A stretch of DNA of 64,000 nucleotides from Actinoplanes aureus. Lineage in GTDB: Bacteria; Actinomycetota; Actinomycetes; Mycobacteriales; Micromonosporaceae. Under the pieces are notes generated by a model. The model was not told the DNA's origin and ran no database searches. It worked only from the letters and a program-made list of their open reading frames with translations. The position numbers were made by a program, and so were the translations under genes. Positions 1 through 8,753 of this stretch are shown here, in pieces (the first letter of the stretch is position 1; each line of letters opens with the position of its first letter). The stretch is from NCBI RefSeq assembly GCF_015704865.1, contig NZ_JADQTO010000026.1, positions 62,001 through 126,000 on the forward strand, in the 5' to 3' direction.

Positions 1-853
1 TCCGCACGTCCAGCTCGGTGATCGCGGTGTAGAGGCCGAGGTCGTCGAAGCGCTGCAGGACGCTCGCCAGCTGGTCCGGCGCGCCGTAGCGCATCGACAG
101 GTGCGCCTGGGAGGCGAAACCGTGCAGCGGCACCCGGGCCGCGAGCAGCTCCTTGGCCAGGGCTTCGTACGCGTCCACCTTGGCACCCGGCCAGTCGACG
201 CCGTAGTCGTTGAGGAACAGCTGCGCCTTCGGGTCGGCCTGGTGCGCCCAGCGGAACGCGTCGGCCACGATGCCGGGGCCGAGCTCGCGGATGAAGATGT
301 TCTCCTGCCGGTACTCACCGTTCTCGTTGAAGATCTCGTTGGCCACGTCCCACTGGTGGATCTGCCCGCGGTAGCGGCCGACCACGGTGTAGATGTGGCT
401 CTTCAGGATGGAGCGCAGCTCGGCCTTGGTGAAGGTGCCCTCGTTGAGCCAGGCCGGGTTCTGGCTGTGCCAGAGCAGAGTGTGCCCGCGCACGGCCTGC
501 CCGTTCTGCCGGGCGAAGCGGACGATCGCGTCGGCCGCGCCGAAGTTGTACCGGTGCCGCTCGGGGTGGATGAACTCCCACTTCATCTGGTTCTCCGGCG
601 AGACCGAGCTGAACTCGCGGGCCAGGACCTTGCGGTAGGGCTTGTCGTGGAAGAACGGGTCGGGATAGGGCTGGTCGACGTGGTGGCCGCCGCCGGCGAC
701 CGCCGTGCCGATCCGCAAGTCTCGGGGTGCGGCCGAACGTAGTGTCTTGCCGTCGTGCCGGTCACCCGCACTGGCCGGCGCGGCCGGGCCCACGATCGCG
801 AGCAGTGCCGAGGTGGCGAGGACGGCCACGGCGGCACGGGAGGTCTTTCTCAA
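1..853 (-). CDS. Secreted endo-1,4-beta-xylanase, GH10 family (3' end outside window)
   Basis: This gene encodes a secreted glycoside hydrolase of family 10, which cleaves internal beta-1,4 linkages of xylan outside the cell. The 284 residues present begin with a signal peptide (basic start, hydrophobic core, ASAG near residue 30). The substrate-binding motif TLLWHSQNPAW is near residues 125-135, the acid/base Glu is in WDVANE (E173), and the nucleophile Glu is in AITELDV (E280), just before the window edge. The start is TTG, chosen because GAAGGAGT lies about 7 bases upstream and it gives a complete signal peptide. The C-terminus, and any carbohydrate-binding module, lie outside the window. 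Upstream, the near-repeated elements ATAACTTAC and GAAAGTTAC could be operator half sites; this is only a guess. Confidence 0.95.
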   Translation of the reverse strand, partial: MRKTSRAAVAVLATSALLAIVGPAAPASAGDRHDGKTLRSAAPRDLRIGTAVAGGGHHVDQPYPDPFFHDKPYRKVLAREFSSVSPENQMKWEFIHPERHRYNFGAADAIVRFARQNGQAVRGHTLLWHSQNPAWLNEGTFTKAELRSILKSHIYTVVGRYRGQIHQWDVANEIFNENGEYRQENIFIRELGPGIVADAFRWAHQADPKAQLFLNDYGVDWPGAKVDAYEALAKELLAARVPLHGFASQAHLSMRYGAPDQLASVLQRFDDLGLYTAITELDVR

Positions 854-928
854 CGTGACTCCTTCGAGGGAGACGAAGCGCGTAACTTTCGGTGGTCCCT
901 CGTAAGTTATGCGGAGCACCGATGCCCG

Positions 929-2536
929 TCAATGAGGCAGCGTGAAGAGGAACGCTGTTCCGCCGCCCGGGTTGTCCTCGACCCGGATCGCGCCGCCGTG
1001 CCGTTCGACGATCCGCAGGCAGGTGGACAGGCCGATGCCGTGCCCCTTGGCCGGTGCGTCGTCGAGCCGGGTGAACATGTCGAAAACCCGGTCGCGCTGC
1101 TCGGCCGGGATGCCGAGCCCGTTGTCGGCGACCCGGATCTCGTCGCCGGCGGCGGTGACGGTGATCCGGCAGGGACGCTCGGGATGCCGGTACTTGACCG
1201 CGTTGCCGACCAGGTTCTGCAGCAACTGACGGGCCAGCACCGGGTCGCAGGAGACGACCGGGAGCGGTTCGGGCGCGCTGACCAGGGCGGCCGCCTCGTC
1301 GATCGCCTCGCGCAGGTCGGCCAGCACTTGATCGAGGATCTCGCCGAGGTCGACCCGGGACAGGCGTACCGGGGCGCTGCCGGCCTGGGCGTACCCGAGC
1401 AGCGAGCGGATCAGGTCGCGCATCCGGGTCACCGCCCGGCCCGCCGCGCCCACCCACTGCCGGGCGTCGCCGGTGACCGCGTCCTCCAGCAGCTCCAGGT
1501 AGCCGCCGACCGCGCCGAGCGGGGCGACCAGGTCGTGGCTGACCGCACCGGCGAAGTTGCTCAGGTCGGCGTTGGAGCGGCGCAGTTCCTCGTTCGCCCG
1601 GGCCAGTTCACGGCGGGCCTGTTCGATCGCCCGCTGCTGGATCCGGTCGCCGGTCACGTCGTTCATCGCGACGACGGCGCCCATCGGGGAGCCGTCCGCC
1701 GCGACCAGGGCGCGGCCCCCGGCGCTGACGTGCACCGGGTCGCCGGTAGTCCGCTTGATGATCAACTCGGCGTCGGTGACGACCCCCTCCCGCAGGGCGC
1801 GCAGCAGCGGGACCCGGTCCGGGCTCAGCAGGGTGACGCCGTCGGTCTCGTACAGGTGGTACCGGTCGGAGAAGTCCCACGGGTCGACGCTCGGATCCGC
1901 GTCCAGCCCGTGCCAGTCCCGGGCGGCCCGGTTGAACAGGATGAGCCGGCCCTGCTCGTCGCAGGCCACCACGGCCACGTCGATGGTTTCCAGCAGGGTG
2001 TCGGTCCACCGCTTGCGGGTCTCGGCGACGACCGCGAGCTCGGCGTTGAGGCGGGCCTGCCGGCGCCGCTCGAACAGCGCCAGGACGATCGCGGCGAGGT
2101 CCTTGAGCCGGGCGATCTGCTGCTCGTCCAGGGTCCCGGGCTGGTCGTGGAAGACGCACAGCGTGCCCAGCGCGTGCCCGGCCGAGGTGACCAGCGGCGC
2201 CGAGGCGTAGAGCCGCACGCCGGCGAGGACACCGGTGACCCACGGGCTGTCCCGGTAGGCGGGGTCGAGGCTGGCGTCCGGCACGTAGGTGAACCGTCCG
2301 GTCTCGAAGCGGATCGCGCACATCGAATCGGCGCGGGCCGAGTCGGCGCCCTGGAAACCGACCGAGGTGAGCTGGCACTGCCGGTTCTCGTCGATCAGGT
2401 TCAGGCTGGCGGTGGGCACCCGGGCGACCGTGGCGGCCACCCGGACCACGGCCTCCAGTTCGTCGCCGGCCGGGCAGTCGAGCAGGCGGTACTCGTGCAG
2501 CGCGGCGAGTCGCCGCCGCTCCCGCAGATCAGTCAT
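929..2536 (-). CDS. Sensor histidine kinase, GAF-PAS-HisKA-HATPase
   Basis: Probably cytosolic two-component sensor kinase of 535 residues; I see no membrane segment. The order is an N-terminal GAF domain (about 20-165, starting RLAALHEYRLLD), a PAS domain (about 185-310), a HisKA dimerisation domain with the phosphoacceptor His in FAGAVSHDLVAPLGAVGG, and a HATPase domain with N box NLVGNAVKY, G1 box VADNGLGIP and G2 box GHGIGLSTC. Its start overlaps the stop of the upstream paralogue by 8 bases, so the two are probably translated together. No response regulator gene lies next to it, so the partner is unknown. The ligand of the GAF domain cannot be read from the sequence. Confidence 0.93.
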   Translation of the reverse strand: MTDLRERRRLAALHEYRLLDCPAGDELEAVVRVAATVARVPTASLNLIDENRQCQLTSVGFQGADSARADSMCAIRFETGRFTYVPDASLDPAYRDSPWVTGVLAGVRLYASAPLVTSAGHALGTLCVFHDQPGTLDEQQIARLKDLAAIVLALFERRRQARLNAELAVVAETRKRWTDTLLETIDVAVVACDEQGRLILFNRAARDWHGLDADPSVDPWDFSDRYHLYETDGVTLLSPDRVPLLRALREGVVTDAELIIKRTTGDPVHVSAGGRALVAADGSPMGAVVAMNDVTGDRIQQRAIEQARRELARANEELRRSNADLSNFAGAVSHDLVAPLGAVGGYLELLEDAVTGDARQWVGAAGRAVTRMRDLIRSLLGYAQAGSAPVRLSRVDLGEILDQVLADLREAIDEAAALVSAPEPLPVVSCDPVLARQLLQNLVGNAVKYRHPERPCRITVTAAGDEIRVADNGLGIPAEQRDRVFDMFTRLDDAPAKGHGIGLSTCLRIVERHGGAIRVEDNPGGGTAFLFTLPH

Positions 2537-4154
2537 CGGCCGGCTCCGGCAGGGCGAAGACCACGGTCACCCCGCCGTCCGCGTTCTCCTCCATCCGGAT
2601 GGATCCGCCGTGCCGGTCGACGATCCGCAGGCAGGTGGACAGGCCGATGCCCTGTCCGGCGGCGGCCGCGCCCGGCTCCAGCCGGGTGAACATGTCGAAC
2701 ACCCGGTGCCGCTGCTCGGCGGGGACGCCGACGCCATTGTCGGCGACCGACACCCGGCCCGCGGCGGCGGTCACGGTGACCCGGCACGGCCGGTCGGGAT
2801 GCCGGTATTTGATGGCGTTCGCGATCAGGTTCTGCAGCAGCTGCCGGGCCAGCACCGGGTCGCAGCAGATCACCGGCAGAGGGCCGGGTACGCGTACGCG
2901 TGCCCCCGCCGCCTCGATCTCGGCCCGCATGTCGAGCAGCACCTGGTCGAGCAGGTTGCCCAGTGGTACGCGCACGCGCCGCACCGGTGCGCTGCCGGCC
3001 CGGGCGTAGTCGAGCAACGCCGCGATCAGGTCCCGCATCCGGGCGACGGCCCGCGCGGCCGCGTCCACCCAGCCGCGGGCCCGGCCGTCCACCTCGTCGG
3101 CGAGCAGTTCCAGATAGCCGCCCACCGCGGCGAGCGGGGCGACCAGGTCGTGGCTGACCGCGCCGGCGAAGTTGGTCAGGTCGGCGTTGGAGCGGCGCAG
3201 GTCCGCGTTGGCCGCGGCCAGCCGCCGGCGGGCCTGGTCGATGAAACCGCGCCGGGACCACTCCGCGGTCACGTCCTGCAGGGCCACCACCGCGCCGAGC
3301 ACCGCGCCGTCCGCGGAGTGCAACGCCCGCGCGTTCGCGCGGACCCGCCGCGGCTCGGCGTCCGGCCGCCGGATCATCATCTCCCGGCCGGTGACCGGCC
3401 CTCCCCCGGTCAGCGCCACCACCAGCGGCACCTGGTCGTCCGGGACCGGAGTGCGGCCGTCCGGCTCGTACAGCGTGAAGCGGGCGGCGACCTCGACCGG
3501 CGCGGCCTCCAGGTCCACGTCCGGCTCGTGGTAGCCCCGCGCGGCCCGGTTGAACTCGGTGACCCGGTAGGCCGGGTCGATCGCGATCACCGCGACGTCG
3601 ATGGTGTCCATCACCGCCTCGGCCCACTGCTTGCGGGCCTCGGTCTGGGTGGCCAGCGCCGCGGTGAGCCGGACGTGCCGGCGGCACTCGAAGAACGCGA
3701 CGACGATGGCGGCCAGGTCCTCGATGCGGCTGACCTGCTCGGCGGTCAGTTCGTGCGGCTCGGTGTCGAAGACGCAGAGCGTGCCGAGCGCGAACCCGCC
3801 GGGCGTGACCAGCGGCGCGGAGGCGTAGAAGACGATCGAGCCGAGCACCCCGGTCACCCACGGGTTGCGCTGATAGTCCGGTTCGCGGCGGGCGTCCGGC
3901 AGGTTCACGAAGCGGCCGGTGTCGAGGCGTACCGCGCACATCGAGTCGGAGCGGTCGCAGTCCTTGCCGGGGAATCCGACCGTGGTCAGCTGGTACTGCC
4001 GCTGGGCGTCGATCAGGTTGAGGGTCGCGGTCGGCACTCCGGCCACCGCGGCCGCCACCCGGACGACCGTCTCCAGTTCCTCCTGCGGCGGGGTGTCGAG
4101 CAGCTGGTACTCGTGCAGTTCGGCAAGCCGCCGCTGCTCCCGCTCCCCCATCAC
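2529..4154 (-). CDS. Sensor histidine kinase, paralogue of its downstream neighbour
   Basis: Histidine kinase of 541 residues with the same architecture as the gene downstream: GAF (starting RLAELHEYQLLDTPPQEE), PAS, HisKA with FAGAVSHDLVAPLAAVGG, and HATPase with NLIANAIKY and VADNGVGVP. The two proteins align over their whole length, so they come from a tandem duplication followed by divergence, mostly in the PAS domain. The genes overlap by 8 bases and form a two-gene operon, probably driven from the 140-base gap upstream. A heterodimer is possible because the HisKA segments are very alike, but this is inference. Confidence 0.93.
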   Translation of the reverse strand: MMGEREQRRLAELHEYQLLDTPPQEELETVVRVAAAVAGVPTATLNLIDAQRQYQLTTVGFPGKDCDRSDSMCAVRLDTGRFVNLPDARREPDYQRNPWVTGVLGSIVFYASAPLVTPGGFALGTLCVFDTEPHELTAEQVSRIEDLAAIVVAFFECRRHVRLTAALATQTEARKQWAEAVMDTIDVAVIAIDPAYRVTEFNRAARGYHEPDVDLEAAPVEVAARFTLYEPDGRTPVPDDQVPLVVALTGGGPVTGREMMIRRPDAEPRRVRANARALHSADGAVLGAVVALQDVTAEWSRRGFIDQARRRLAAANADLRRSNADLTNFAGAVSHDLVAPLAAVGGYLELLADEVDGRARGWVDAAARAVARMRDLIAALLDYARAGSAPVRRVRVPLGNLLDQVLLDMRAEIEAAGARVRVPGPLPVICCDPVLARQLLQNLIANAIKYRHPDRPCRVTVTAAAGRVSVADNGVGVPAEQRHRVFDMFTRLEPGAAAAGQGIGLSTCLRIVDRHGGSIRMEENADGGVTVVFALPEPADD

Positions 4155-4294
4155 GTGTTACCTATCGGCACCCGGACGGCACCCCTTATCGGGTACGGGC
4201 ACCGCCCGTCCCGCCGGATCGGTCCGTCCCGCCGCGCCGCGCGAGCCCGGCATCACACCCGGGCCCCAGCGCGACCACCGGGAAATAGCGGGTG

Positions 4295-4687
4295 TCAGCG
4301 GTGATGACGGGTGTGCTCGCCGGCCGGCGCCGAGGGCGCCGGGTCAGGCTGGGGCGGGCCGTCCAGGGCGGTGCGCAGTGCCGGGCCGATCAGCAACGCC
4401 GACACGGCGAACAGGACGGCGAACGAGGTCACCGCGATGCCCGGCGCCCACCAGGTGCCGAACCGGCGGCGTAGGTTCCGCAGCATGGGCAGCATCGCGG
4501 CCAGGCCCAGCACGCCGAACAGCACGGTCCCGCCGGTTCCCGCCAGCAGCGCCGTGCCGGCGAGCAGGCCGGCGTGGTGCAGCAGGTGCGGGGCCAGGCC
4601 CAGCGCGGCGCCGAATACCGCACCGGCACGCCATCGGCCGCGGCGGCGGGTCGTCGCGGGGCGCGAGCCGGTCCGCTGGTCAACCAC
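4295..4687 (-). CDS. Small membrane protein in a MarR operon
   Basis: Protein of 130 residues with a basic, Arg-rich N-terminus, three predicted membrane segments (about 22-42, 44-65 and 82-102) and a Pro/His-rich tail. I do not recognise the family. It starts with GTG and overlaps the end of the MarR gene by 8 bases, so it is almost certainly co-transcribed and translationally coupled. By position it may be the target or helper of the MarR regulator, perhaps with the ABC exporter genes just upstream. Confidence 0.7.
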   Translation of the reverse strand: MVDQRTGSRPATTRRRGRWRAGAVFGAALGLAPHLLHHAGLLAGTALLAGTGGTVLFGVLGLAAMLPMLRNLRRRFGTWWAPGIAVTSFAVLFAVSALLIGPALRTALDGPPQPDPAPSAPAGEHTRHHR

Positions 4688-5159
4688 GGGTGACCACGCC
4701 CGCGTCCGCCGGCGTCGGCTGCCCGGTGGCGGCCTCGACCAGCGTCGTCAGCGCGTCGATGACCGCCGGTCGCTGCTCGGCGGGGATGTTGCGCAGCAAC
4801 TCGGTGAACCGGGCGGCCCGGGCCACCGCCAGCTCGCCGGCGGCCCGGCTGCCGTCCGGGGTCAGCTCCAGCCAGACCAGCCGGGCGTCACCGTCACGCT
4901 CGGCGCGCCGCACCCAGCCACGGCCGATCAGCTGGGCCACCAGGCGGCTGACCGTGCTCTTCTCCAGCCGGAGCCGTCTGGCCAGGGCGCTCTGCGTCAG
5001 CGGCCCGTCGCGGTCCAGCTCGCCGATCGCGTGGGCCTCGGAGACCGGCACCGGTGTCCCGCAGGGGGTGCGGTCCGGCTGGTGCAGGCCGAACGCGCGC
5101 ACGAACGTGGTGATCCGGCCCTGCAGCAGCAGCGCCAGGTCGAGATCATCCTCCGGCAT
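4680..5159 (-). CDS. MarR-family transcriptional regulator
   Basis: Winged-helix regulator of 159 residues. The helix-turn-helix is GPLTQSALARRLRLEKSTVSR, followed by the wing with DGDARLVWLELTPDG, both typical of MarR. Such proteins usually repress genes near their own and release DNA on binding small aromatic or drug-like ligands. I chose the ATG start; a TTG 15 bases further upstream would add five residues and cannot be excluded, since neither start has a clear ribosome binding site and the mRNA may be leaderless. It lies downstream of an ABC exporter on the same strand, suggesting control of that exporter. A tandem repeat at its start is a likely operator. Confidence 0.9.
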   Translation of the reverse strand: MPEDDLDLALLLQGRITTFVRAFGLHQPDRTPCGTPVPVSEAHAIGELDRDGPLTQSALARRLRLEKSTVSRLVAQLIGRGWVRRAERDGDARLVWLELTPDGSRAAGELAVARAARFTELLRNIPAEQRPAVIDALTTLVEAATGQPTPADAGVVTRG

Positions 5160-5196
5160 AGTTCGACCATACAACCAATTAGTTCGACGCTACAAC
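5159..5196. promoter_or_regulatory. Tandem 17-bp direct repeats at the marR start, probable operator
   Basis: Two 17-base direct repeats, TAGTTCGACCATACAAC and TAGTTCGACGCTACAAC, agree at 15 of 17 positions and start 21 bases apart, close to two helical turns. They lie between the end of the ABC permease gene and the MarR start and reach into the start codon. This placement fits autoregulation. That MarR binds here is inference; the repeats are seen directly. Confidence 0.6.
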
Positions 5197-5201
5197 TGTC
5201 A

Positions 5202-6779
5202 TCAGTAGCCGACGTCGCGGCGGCGGAAGCCGGCCAGGCCGGCCGCGACCAGGGCGGCGGCGACCACGCCGAGAGCGATCAGCGGTGCGGCCGTCACGGA
5301 TTCCAGGGGCGCCTCGGGCGCGTGGACGAACGGCGACGCCTGCTGGGCCCACTCCGGCAGGTTGAACGAGTCGGCGAACAGCTCGACGACCACGCAGTAG
5401 CCGAGCGCCACCCAGCCGGCGACCGCGGCGGCCCGGGCCCACCATCCCAGGCCGAGCGCCGCGACGGCCACCACCGCCCACACCGCGGGCAGGTAGGCCA
5501 GGGCCACGCCGGTCATGCGTATCGCCTGGCCGGGCTCGCCGACGGTCAGCCCGTACGCCAGGCCCTCGCCGAAGCCGGCGGCGATGAGCACCAGCGCGCT
5601 GCCCAGCAGGGCGACACCGAGGTGGCTGCCCAGCCAGGCTGTGCGGCTGACCGCGGTGGCCAGCAGCGGTTCGGCGCGCCCGGCCGTCTCCTCGGCCCGG
5701 GCCCGCAGCGCGGCAGCCACCCCGAACGCCGCCGCCAGCAGGGCGCCCATGGTGACGGTGAGGGCGAGGTACGAGTCGACGACGTCCGCCGCCCCGCCCG
5801 GCAGGAACTCGGCGACCTCCGGGTTCTCGGCGATGTACTGCTCGATGCTGTCGCCGAGCGACCCGTACGCCGCCCCGAGCATGCCGACCCCGATCACCCA
5901 GCCGATCACCGCGCCCCGGTGCAGCCGCCAGGCCAGCCCGGCCGGCGATCCGAGGGCCCACGACGCCCGTGGCCGGCCCGGCCGGGACCGGACCAGCCCA
6001 GCCCCGAAGTCGCGCCGGTCCAGGGCCAGCAGCGCGATCCCGGTCAGCGCGAGCGCCGTACCGAGCAGCAGCAGCACCGGCCACCAGCGCTCCTGGCCGT
6101 ACGGGAAGGTGCGCTGGCCCCAGCCGATCGGCGAGGCCCAGGACAGCGCGGGATTGCCGGCGTCCCCGGCGGCCCGCAGCATGTACGCCGCGCCGATGCC
6201 CAGGCCGACCGCGCCGTAGACGCCCCGGCCGTGCTCGAAGACCTGCGCGGCGACCGCGGTGAGCGCCGCGAAGACCAGTCCGACCCCGGCGAGTGCGGCC
6301 GCGACCAGCAGCGATCCGCCGACCGGCAGACCGGTGCCGGCGGCCACCGCGAAGACCCCGGCGCCGACGGCCAGGTCGGCGAGCGCGGCCAGTGCCAGTG
6401 CGGCGTACACCGGTGAGCGGCGGCCGACCCGCGCGGAGCGGATCAGCTCGGCCCGGCCGGTCTCCTCGTCACCGCGGGTGTGCCGGCCGACCAGGAACAT
6501 GTTCATCAGGGCGACCACGATCGCGGCGAACGCGAAGATCTCGAAGACGATCTCGCCGCCGATGCTGTCCAGCAGCTCGACCGGGCCGCTCATGGCGATC
6601 ACCGCGGTGTTGCCGCCGAGCGTGGCGCGCAGCGCGGCGAGTTCCTCGGGGGTGCCGTACAGGTTCTGGCTCTGGGTGGACTGGACCAGGAAGAGCAGCC
6701 CGGCGCCGCCGATCCACAGCGGCAGCGCGACCCGGTCCCGGCGCAGGTTGAAGGCGAGCAGCGTCCCGGTCCCGGTCAT
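5202..6779 (-). CDS. ABC exporter permease, two-half membrane protein
   Basis: Integral membrane permease of 525 residues with about 12 membrane segments arranged as two similar halves, each beginning with a loop carrying a conserved DEETGRAEL or AEETAGRAEPL motif. This is the layout of the actinobacterial drug or polyketide ABC-2 type exporters (tetronasin/TnrB-like). It starts at an ATG overlapping the ATPase stop codon (ATGA), so the two are translationally coupled. The substrate is unknown; a MarR gene follows directly. A second pair of the same type occurs at the right end of the window. Confidence 0.9.
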   Translation of the reverse strand: MTGTGTLLAFNLRRDRVALPLWIGGAGLLFLVQSTQSQNLYGTPEELAALRATLGGNTAVIAMSGPVELLDSIGGEIVFEIFAFAAIVVALMNMFLVGRHTRGDEETGRAELIRSARVGRRSPVYAALALAALADLAVGAGVFAVAAGTGLPVGGSLLVAAALAGVGLVFAALTAVAAQVFEHGRGVYGAVGLGIGAAYMLRAAGDAGNPALSWASPIGWGQRTFPYGQERWWPVLLLLGTALALTGIALLALDRRDFGAGLVRSRPGRPRASWALGSPAGLAWRLHRGAVIGWVIGVGMLGAAYGSLGDSIEQYIAENPEVAEFLPGGAADVVDSYLALTVTMGALLAAAFGVAAALRARAEETAGRAEPLLATAVSRTAWLGSHLGVALLGSALVLIAAGFGEGLAYGLTVGEPGQAIRMTGVALAYLPAVWAVVAVAALGLGWWARAAAVAGWVALGYCVVVELFADSFNLPEWAQQASPFVHAPEAPLESVTAAPLIALGVVAAALVAAGLAGFRRRDVGY

Positions 6780-7660
6780 GACTCCTCCCCGTAGTGGCGC
6801 AGGAACATCTCCTCCAAGGTGGGCGGTGTGCTGGTGATGCTGCGTACGCCCAGCGTGGCGAGCTGCCGCATGACCGGTTCCAGGCCCTGGGTGTCCACGT
6901 CGAACCGGGCGTGATGGTCCTCCACGACGGCGTCGTGCACGCCGGGCAGCCCGTCCAGCCCGGTGACCGGCCGGGAGGTCTCCACCGAGATCGAGGTCCG
7001 GGTGAGGTGCCGCAGCTCGCTGAGCGTGCCGGACTCCACGGTGCGGCCGAGCCGGATGATGCTGACCCGGTCGCACAGCGCCTCCACCTCGGCCAGGATG
7101 TGGCTGGACAGCAGCACGGTGCGGCCCTCCTGCTTGACCTGCCGTACGCACCGCTGGAACTCGGACTCCATCAGCGGATCGAGGCCGCTGGTCGGCTCGT
7201 CGAGCAACAGCAGCTCGGCGTCCGAGGCGAGCGCGGCGACCAGCGCGACCTTCTGCCGGTTGCCCTTGGAGTAGGCGCGGGCCTTCTTCGACGGGTCCAG
7301 GTCGAAGCGTTCGAGCAGTTCGTCGCGGCGCCGCCGGTCGAGGCCGCCGCGCAGCCGGCCGAGCAGGTCGATCACATCGCCGCCGGTGATGCCCGGCCAG
7401 AGGATCACGTCGCCCGGCACGTACGCCAGCCGCCGGTGCAGGGCGACCGCGTCGGCCCATGGGTCGCCGTCGAGCAGTCGTACCTGTCCGGCGTCGGCGC
7501 GCAACAGGCCGAGCAGGATCCGGATGGTGGTGGTCTTGCCGCTGCCGTTGGGCCCCAGGAAGCCGTGCACCTCGCCCTTCTGCACGGTCAGATCGAGCCC
7601 GTCCAGCGCGGTGGTCCGGCCGAACGTCTTGGTCAGGCCGGAGATCGCAATCGCGGTCAT
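6776..7660 (-). CDS. ABC transporter ATP-binding protein
   Basis: ATPase subunit of 294 residues partnering the permease encoded downstream. Walker A is GPNGSGKTT, the signature-region motif is YSKGNRQKVALV, and Walker B is LLLLDEPTSGLDPL. The signature SKGNRQK, in place of LSGGQ, is usual in drug-exporting DrrA-like ATPases. The chosen ATG has AGGAAGGA about 8 bases upstream; a GTG 18 bases earlier is possible. It is the first gene of the operon ATPase-permease(-MarR-membrane protein) and is divergent from the peptidoglycan-binding protein gene. Confidence 0.95.
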   Translation of the reverse strand: MTAIAISGLTKTFGRTTALDGLDLTVQKGEVHGFLGPNGSGKTTTIRILLGLLRADAGQVRLLDGDPWADAVALHRRLAYVPGDVILWPGITGGDVIDLLGRLRGGLDRRRRDELLERFDLDPSKKARAYSKGNRQKVALVAALASDAELLLLDEPTSGLDPLMESEFQRCVRQVKQEGRTVLLSSHILAEVEALCDRVSIIRLGRTVESGTLSELRHLTRTSISVETSRPVTGLDGLPGVHDAVVEDHHARFDVDTQGLEPVMRQLATLGVRSITSTPPTLEEMFLRHYGEES

Positions 7661-7789
7661 CGCATCGTCCTTCCTCACTCACCTCAAGAGTGCTCCCGGC
7701 TCGCCAGTCATCGACCCGGTTGAATCACTTGACGCCCGGGGCGATGGTGGAGCGGAGCGACAGATCGCCCACGAGGAAAGGGAACGAGC

Positions 7790-8239
7790 ATGGCATTGCA
7801 GCCTTGGCCGAACACCCGCGAAGGCGACAAGGGGCACCCGGTCTTCACCTTGCAGTACCTGTTGCGGCAGCGCGGTCAGACGGTGACCGTGGACGGCGAC
7901 TTCGGCCCGAAGACCGAGACCGCGGTACGCGCCTTCCAGCAGGCGAACCAGCTGGCGGTGGACGGGATCGCCGGGCAGCTCACCTGGTCGGCGCTGATCG
8001 TCACGGTACGGCGCGGTTCGACCGGTGACGCGGTCCGGGCGGTGCAGGAGGAGCTGCGCGGCCGGGACCAGTCGGGCGATCCGCAGCTCGTCGTGGACGG
8101 CGACTTCGGGACGGAGACCGAGGCGGGCGTCCGCGCCTTCCAGGAGGGTGTGCGCGCCGGCACGCCGGAGATGGCGGTCGACGGCATCGTCGGGCCGATG
8201 ACCTGGCAGGCGATGGTCAGCGGGATGCTTTCGCACTGA
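7790..8239 (+). CDS. Protein with two peptidoglycan-binding (PGBD-like) repeats
   Basis: Protein of 149 residues made almost wholly of two PG_binding_1 repeats. The first has DGDFGPKTETAVRAFQQAN and DGIAGQLTWSAL; the second has DGDFGTETEAGVRAFQEGV and DGIVGPMTWQAM. Such domains bind cell-wall peptidoglycan. There is no signal peptide, so how it reaches the wall is unclear, unless it acts inside the cell or on phage-like particles. AGGAAAGGGAACG precedes the ATG. Its 3' end overlaps the convergent lipoprotein gene by 23 bases. Confidence 0.88.
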   Translation: MALQPWPNTREGDKGHPVFTLQYLLRQRGQTVTVDGDFGPKTETAVRAFQQANQLAVDGIAGQLTWSALIVTVRRGSTGDAVRAVQEELRGRDQSGDPQLVVDGDFGTETEAGVRAFQEGVRAGTPEMAVDGIVGPMTWQAMVSGMLSH

Positions 8240-8753
8240 GCGAGCGGACCACGGTGGCGGAGACCTGCTCGGTGCGCAGCTGGTGGACCGCGGCGCCGAA
8301 CTCGGTACGCGGCTTGCGGCATTCGTCGACCGGCACGCCCGGGCGGATCCACCGGCCCTGTTCGTCGAGCAGCGCCAGCCACGGCACGAACGGCAGTTCC
8401 TGGGTGCAGGCGTCGAGCGTCGGGGTCTCGTCCGGCAGGCGCAGCGACTCGACGAGCGCGGCGATGTCCACCGCGCGTTTCTCGGTGGCCACCAGGTCGG
8501 TGCCGCCGTCCGGGCGCTCTCGCGGGCCGACGCCGCAGATCACCGTGGCGACCGGCTGGAAGTCGTGGTCGAGCCGGGGCAGGACCAGCGGCTCCTGGCC
8601 GACGTCGGTGAGCATCAGGTCGTCCGCCGCGACGACGGCCGCACACGACTCCCAGGCCTCCTGCACCTCCGGGGGCCCGTCCGTGCGCGAGTGGGAGCAG
8701 GCACTGAGGGCCAGCGCCAGCACGATGACCGATATCACCGTCCGGTTGTTCAT
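8217..8753 (-). CDS. Predicted lipoprotein of unknown function
   Basis: Protein of 178 residues with a lipoprotein signal peptide: MNNRT start, hydrophobic core, lipobox ALSAC at about residues 15-19, so Cys19 would be lipidated and the protein anchored to the outer face of the membrane. The mature part contains three or four more cysteines that could form disulphides. I recognise no enzyme motif. The ATG was chosen because it gives the lipoprotein signal and is preceded by GGGGGAGCC. The gene converges on and overlaps the peptidoglycan-binding gene. Confidence 0.75.
   Translation of the reverse strand: MNNRTVISVIVLALALSACSHSRTDGPPEVQEAWESCAAVVAADDLMLTDVGQEPLVLPRLDHDFQPVATVICGVGPRERPDGGTDLVATEKRAVDIAALVESLRLPDETPTLDACTQELPFVPWLALLDEQGRWIRPGVPVDECRKPRTEFGAAVHQLRTEQVSATVVRSLSAKASR

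Noticed and set aside
1..928. Xylanase regulator binding site upstream of the GH10 gene
   Set aside because: GAAAGTTAC and ATAACTTAC resemble half sites only loosely; no full palindrome is present, so I did not list it as a feature.
101..2689. Long open frames on the plus strand opposite the xylanase and kinase genes
   Set aside because: They are rich in Arg, Pro, Gly and Ala, show no domain motifs, and lie antisense to genes with clear catalytic motifs. They are codon-bias shadows of GC-rich DNA.
5202..7682. A single 826-residue frame covering both ABC genes
   Set aside because: Its first third is an alternative frame of the ATPase gene. The permease begins at the ATG overlapping the ATPase stop.
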